NCBI GenBank assembly: GCA_038087015.1 | Contig: JASBNA010000004.1 | Location: 434,001-498,000, forward strand | Reading direction: 5' to 3' | Source: Cerrena zonata | Taxonomy: Eukaryota > Basidiomycota > Agaricomycetes > Polyporales > Cerrenaceae | DNA: 64,000 bases | Shown: one piece after another, positions 59,960-64,000 of the stretch | Numbering within the stretch: position 1 is the first letter of the stretch | How the letters are laid out: every line of letters begins with the position of its first letter | Position numbers and translations under genes: made by a program | The notes under the pieces: model-generated | What the model saw: only the letters and a program-made list of their open reading frames with translations | Told to the model about the DNA's origin: nothing | The model's database searches: none

Positions 59960-61137
59960 TGGTTAACTACGGTTTAGAACTCACCAAAGGACAGCCCAGC
60001 TGTTCGCCTGCAGAAAAGAAAAATGGGAAAAAGAGGGGATGGGTCAGCCAGCTAGCTCGACACCTTAGCTGGAGTTCTTAAATATGTCAGTTCAACCATT
60101 CCGAAGTCGACTGCGAGGTGACGGGAATAACATCTCGACTATCAGCGTTACGGTTCTTAATCGTATTTGTGGCGTAGACGTTCGGGTAACCGAGTTAAGA
60201 CCTACCAAAAGAAGGATCGTGATTTTCTTAGATTAGTTTGGTAGCCCTGTTTGACTCGTTGGAAACCCGAAAATATAGACACCAGAATGACACATTCAGG
60301 TGGTAAATATATCGCGATCCTAGAGTATCCACGTCCACAGAAAATTCTCAATGTCGTTCAAACAGACAGTATGTTATCTTCCAGTTGAGCACATAACAGC
60401 CAACTTGCTGCAGTGCAATCGGGCCTCCAGCTCAGCATTTCCTGCAAGTTTCCGAGGTGCGGAGAGAAATCTCCACTAGTGAGTGCCTGAGTCCGGTCGT
60501 AACTCATGCAGTGGCGCCATGTTTCAGTTGGGCAACATAGAGTCTTGGAAGGCGGTCGCCGGTGAGTCAACGACGTATTAGGCTAGGGTGGGTGTGCCGG
60601 TGAGACATACCATCGTGGTTGGCCGTAAAGCCTGGACCTGCGCCACCAAACTCATACATAAGCTTCTAAATATGGTAAGAAGGTTCGACTTCTCCCGCGT
60701 GTTGGTGAGTAATGGTTTGTGCATCTCCACCTTTGGTCTACCTCATGAATTCACGCCTGTGAAGAGTTGATGTAAATCGCTACAAAATGGAAATGTAACC
60801 TCTCATTTACATACAACATTCTTCGTAATCAAGATGACGTGTTTATCCCTGACAGGGTATGAGACATCATACTAGACTCATACTGGTCATGTCGATTCCC
60901 AGCCCGCGAAATATAAATCCCACACAAAAAGCCGCAACCATGCGTACGTGTACGGTACGAGCTACATTGGAAATAGTTGAAGTGCATTGTATTATCATGA
61001 AGAACACGCCGGTATCGATGTGACGATGGGGCTTGTCTATATCGAGACCACTTCTCCTTTCCGTACTCCTCTGGGCAGAAGGGGCATCGGAAATCATGTC
61101 ATTCGGAGGTCATGAAAGGATATGTGATATAAGGTGT
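59960..61137. other. Spacer between the two receptor genes
   Basis: I searched both strands for short frames ending in a Cys-aliphatic-aliphatic-X farnesylation motif, as expected of pheromone precursors, and found none. No other gene is supported in these 1.2 kb. Confidence 0.45.
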
Positions 61138-62476
61138 CTACACAGACCCTTTGCTTTCGAGTTGGGAAATATCGGATCGGGATGGGGCGATCAGTACAGA
61201 TGAGAAATAGGCGAAGCGTAAATCGGTCGATGTCTCCTCCTGACCTTCGGGCATGTCACCTGATGGCCTGAAGCAAAAAAATGGCAATCGCTTCCCTCCT
61301 GTCGTTGAGGGTTTGCGTGATTGATCGTCAGGGAAGAACCTTGACAGTCCTAACCATCTCTTGTATCGAGCACGAGAATCCTGGGTGAAACCGAGTAGTA
61401 GGAAGAATAATAATCCGCAGCCGATTTGGTACCACAATGACTGCTGAAATGCGCTTTCCGCAACCCACATTTCGTATGGGAACTGTCTAACACGTTCGAA
61501 GCCCAAGTGTAAGTCGGCGAGGCCCTTCCATGGATAATATGCCCCTCGCATGTTATTGACAAAAACAAAGAGAACGAGAGGTAGAGTGCAACATAGCTCA
61601 ACGACAGCCATAGCGACTAATCGATAGAATAGCTGTAAATCCATGTTTGCCATTCGCAGCACTTGTCGAACATGCCTGTGTCGCCTGAGTAATGTGTGTA
61701 ATGTTCTCACTACGTGTACACTCGTTTAGTGTATTTTCAAAAGCTGAGAGAGAATCCAACGAACCACAGTAGAATGCCGATATTAGACCTATGATGAAAT
61801 TCCAAACCCACGTGAGGCAGATATTGAGAATACTGAACGGTACCGCGGCACTGCATCCAAGACCTTCCAAGATATCAAAGCGATGCCCCTGCATGAACCA
61901 GACTTTTGCACGTCAATTGTGAACACGAAGAATTTGCAAACTTGTGACTCACATTCAATCAACTGTGCTATTGGCGGAGTCAACCCAATAGCGAGATCGC
62001 CGTACATTGCGCGAGTCCTATTCTCTGATCTAAGCCAAACGGAAGAGGCCGTTGCGACGAGTGAGACTCTCCGAGCAATCACAAGGCCTGCAGAAAGGAT
62101 TCCCATGTTCCCCATGAATGCGAGCCGGACATCTGGGGGTGGAAGACGTAAGATTGAGCCGAGTAAGGTAAAAATAAATCTCACAAATGTCGCACCAAAC
62201 CGGAGCAATATTCCGCGCATGATCCCTCCATACAATGGTATTGATAAACGATGTCAGGCATAGAACTGCGATCCAGGCAGCGTAAAGGATGCAACCGATG
62301 TTGCGTGCTTCGGAAAAGAGTCAGCGGGCCATTTATAAAGTCTCAATTTCTTTATGTGTTATTGAAAGCATACCCTTAATAAATCCAGGCAGAGGAAGGA
62401 CAACGAGAATGAACGTAATAAATGAGAGAGCAGTCAATGCTTTCTGTTCAGCGACCCAAGAGGCGGGCTTGTCCAT
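61138..62476 (-). CDS. STE3-like pheromone receptor (GPCR), second copy
   Basis: Starts MDKPASWVAEQKALTA and follows the first receptor helix by helix (SFITFILVVLPLPGF, MGILSAGLVIARRVSLVA, GLTPPIAQLIE, LVAMAVVELCCTLPLVLF, WYQIGCGLLFFLLLG). It has conserved RRHRHVRQVL in the third cytoplasmic loop and WLGLSRFFPDD after helix 7. Its tail is about 50 residues longer than that of the first copy (SFRKPST-like basic region and SDISQLESKGSV). The similarity spans the gene, including intron positions near the second and third helices, so the pair is a tandem duplication that has since diverged. Confidence 0.8.
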
Positions 62477-63163
62477 TGGCTCTATGACGCCAAAGGGGGA
62501 CCCAACGGTTCGTCGACGTCGTTATTAAGGATGGAGATGATGGTTAGAAGGTCAAACAGGATCCTAGCTGATTCCTATTTATCATATATACTCCGAGTAC
62601 TCTATTTCCGCATTCCCGTTAGCAGTCGCACGATAGCAACACAGACTACTCGATGACCGGCCTCATGGGAACCATGATTGATGCCGATTTTGAAGGGTCC
62701 TGAATCATATTTGTGGCGTGTGCTCGGCTAGAGATCTATCGGAAGAAGCGCGTTTCCCGATGTATACACTAGTGTACCTCATTACGCTGTACAACAACGT
62801 GCAACTCGTCGGTTTAACCGAATGGCAATCAAAATCATATACTCGCCTGAGTATATCTTCCTGACAGCTTGAACGCGGGAGGATATAAAGGGCTAAGGGA
62901 CGTGATAAACCCCGCAGCACACGCAAATAAATGTCACTCACCGGTCACTTGGAACAGCTTACCGGTCACCTCCACAATGCATCATCAAACAACTTTTCGT
63001 GAGTCATACTGGATGGAAACCATAGACACAGCAACTAAGACCCCCTGAAGACAAATCACCGAAATGATAAATAGGAATAAGCAAGAAATACGATGCAATG
63101 ATGAAGAGAGTGGGAGATGGAAGGTCACAATGGGTATATCACAGATATTTTGGGATAGTCTAT
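62477..63163. other. Spacer upstream of the second receptor
   Basis: AT-rich, with a palindromic run CACCGGTCACTTGG...CACCGGTCACC-like repeat near 62938-62970 (ACCGGTCAC twice). No coding region or pheromone precursor seen. Confidence 0.4.
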
Positions 63164-64000
63164 TCAAAGTTGGTGCTCTGCATTAAAGAATGCTTGAAAC
63201 ACTGAAAGCAGCATTGAACGACTCGGCTGTTTGACGTTCTTAACAGTATCAACTTCCGAGAGCCTGGAGATCCTAGATCTTTTCTCTGCACGTGAAAGAG
63301 CTCCACGGTTAATCTCTCCAGGTCTAGCGGAACAGCTTCCGATCCGTGTCCTGTTCACGCCTGGTGGACCACGAATAACCCTGCCTTTCGTATTATTGAC
63401 AATCACATCTGGGTTGACTTTAGCCTTCTTCAAACGGGGCTCTTCCATGATGGGGGAAGATGATCTGGGAGCCGGTCGTTTCGTTCGCGTCGGTTTCGTC
63501 ACGGGTTCTACACCTATGGGCCTTGGGATCCGCATGAAAGTGGGAGCACGCCAAGTATCGGGGTCATGGTGAGTTGACGGTACATCATAGGGTTGGGAAG
63601 GGCTAGCTTTGACGACATCGGCACTCTGATGTTTGCGCGAGAATTCAGAGACCGAGGGAGAGCGTGCTCGCGTTGAAGGTCTGCTAGTTGCTCGTGAGGT
63701 AGAGGCTACCGCGTTACGATGCTGAGCAGACGATTTAGAACGTGTCCTTTGTTGGGATCGTTCGGGAGGTACACTTGTGCTAGGGGCGAGGGGATCCGCG
63801 TCTATATCGTCTTGACCATTACTGATGGGAACAATGGATCTCTCCACTGGTGCTGTAATGACCGAGGCTTCTGCTTGACGAATCAGGGCGTCCGTCCTTT
63901 CATCGTCAGACTCGAGTTCGTCAACATCAACTTCTTCCTCGACGTCCTTGTTGATATCCTTTAGTCCTTCTTCCTCAATAGCGTTATCACTTGAAGCGTC
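63164..64000 (-). CDS. Basic, disordered nuclear-type protein, 5' end outside window
   Basis: The frame is open from the right edge (64000) to TGA at 63164-63166, 278 codons. It begins in an acidic stretch (VEEEVDVDELESDDERTD), then runs through an Arg/Ser/Pro-rich region (RTRSKSSAQHRN, RATSRPSTRARSPS) with likely nuclear localisation signals (TRTKRPAPRSSS, RLKKAKV) and ends LLSVFQAFFNAEHQL. No conserved domain recognised. There is no start codon in the window at a sensible place, so the gene continues to the right. Confidence 0.65.
   Translation of the reverse strand, partial: DASSDNAIEEEGLKDINKDVEEEVDVDELESDDERTDALIRQAEASVITAPVERSIVPISNGQDDIDADPLAPSTSVPPERSQQRTRSKSSAQHRNAVASTSRATSRPSTRARSPSVSEFSRKHQSADVVKASPSQPYDVPSTHHDPDTWRAPTFMRIPRPIGVEPVTKPTRTKRPAPRSSSPIMEEPRLKKAKVNPDVIVNNTKGRVIRGPPGVNRTRIGSCSARPGEINRGALSRAEKRSRISRLSEVDTVKNVKQPSRSMLLSVFQAFFNAEHQL

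Noticed and set aside
60588..61097. Candidate pheromone precursor frames between the receptors
   Set aside because: None ends in Cys-aliphatic-aliphatic-X; the 60867-61097 frame ends MTSMSLV and its internal Cys is far from the end.
62289..62528. Antisense frames across the STE3 genes (also at 61883-62263)
   Set aside because: Shadows of the receptor exons; the opposite strand gives coherent seven-helix proteins.
1..64000. CRISPR arrays, operons or other prokaryotic features; rRNA and tRNA genes
   Set aside because: Intron structure and gene content are fungal, and no direct-repeat/spacer array or convincing RNA gene was seen by eye; a tRNAscan run would be needed to exclude single tRNAs.

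Overview
The window is nuclear DNA of a filamentous basidiomycete, most likely an Agaricomycete. Genes are broken by many short introns of about 45-60 bp with GT...AG ends and CTNAC-like branch sites. The content is also typical: Agaricomycete-type kinase families, a KDZ transposase with a TET/JBP dioxygenase, a chitin synthase and STE3-type pheromone receptors. The species cannot be resolved. All exon boundaries were worked out by eye from reading frame, splice signals and comparison of paralogues in the window; there is no transcript support.

Region 1 (1-29 kb) is a tandem array of three gene families. Family A (five intact five-exon kinase-like genes of 378-381 aa plus the tail of a sixth) and family B (three intact seven-exon TKL kinases of 433-434 aa) lie on the + strand. 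Family C (two small four-exon genes of unknown function, 176 and 166 aa) lies on the - strand, head to head with family A genes. The order A0, A1, A2, C1, A3, B1, A4, B2, C2, A5, B3 is best read as repeated duplication of a C-A-B block of about 6 kb. Flanks are duplicated with the genes. An unrecognised - strand gene (3310-4381) and a 460 bp mariner-type MITE (5217-5676) interrupt the array.

Region 2 (29-33 kb) holds two unrelated - strand kinases, one with altered HND/DFD motifs and one classical TKL kinase, and a frameshifted relic of a TKL C-lobe.

Region 3 (33.04-50.04 kb) is the main find. It is a 17 kb DNA transposon bounded by inverted repeats of about 1.1 kb. The outer half of each repeat carries about 13 or more copies of a 13 bp palindrome (AGATGG-N-CCATCT). 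Inside are seven genes with coherent intron structures: a 205 aa protein, a 1202 aa KDZ transposase with a CxC2 zinc cluster and candidate catalytic D-D-E, a 402 aa TET/JBP 2-oxoglutarate/Fe(II) dioxygenase ending only 43 bp before the transposase start codon, an 863 aa acidic/RGG-tailed protein, a 398 aa coiled-coil protein, a 761 aa protein with Zn(2)Cys(6)-like cysteine spacing, and a 228 aa proline-rich protein. KDZ elements linked to TET/JBP genes are known in basidiomycetes; the complete long-TIR, seven-gene form with palindromic iterons is what deserves attention here.

Region 4 (50-64 kb) is ordinary chromosome: a single-domain cupin gene, an extended SDR (dihydroflavonol-reductase-like) gene, a chitin synthase gene with a 14 nt micro-exon, two tandem STE3-like receptor genes with no pheromone precursor gene that I can see, and the 3' part of a basic, probably nuclear protein gene running off the right edge.
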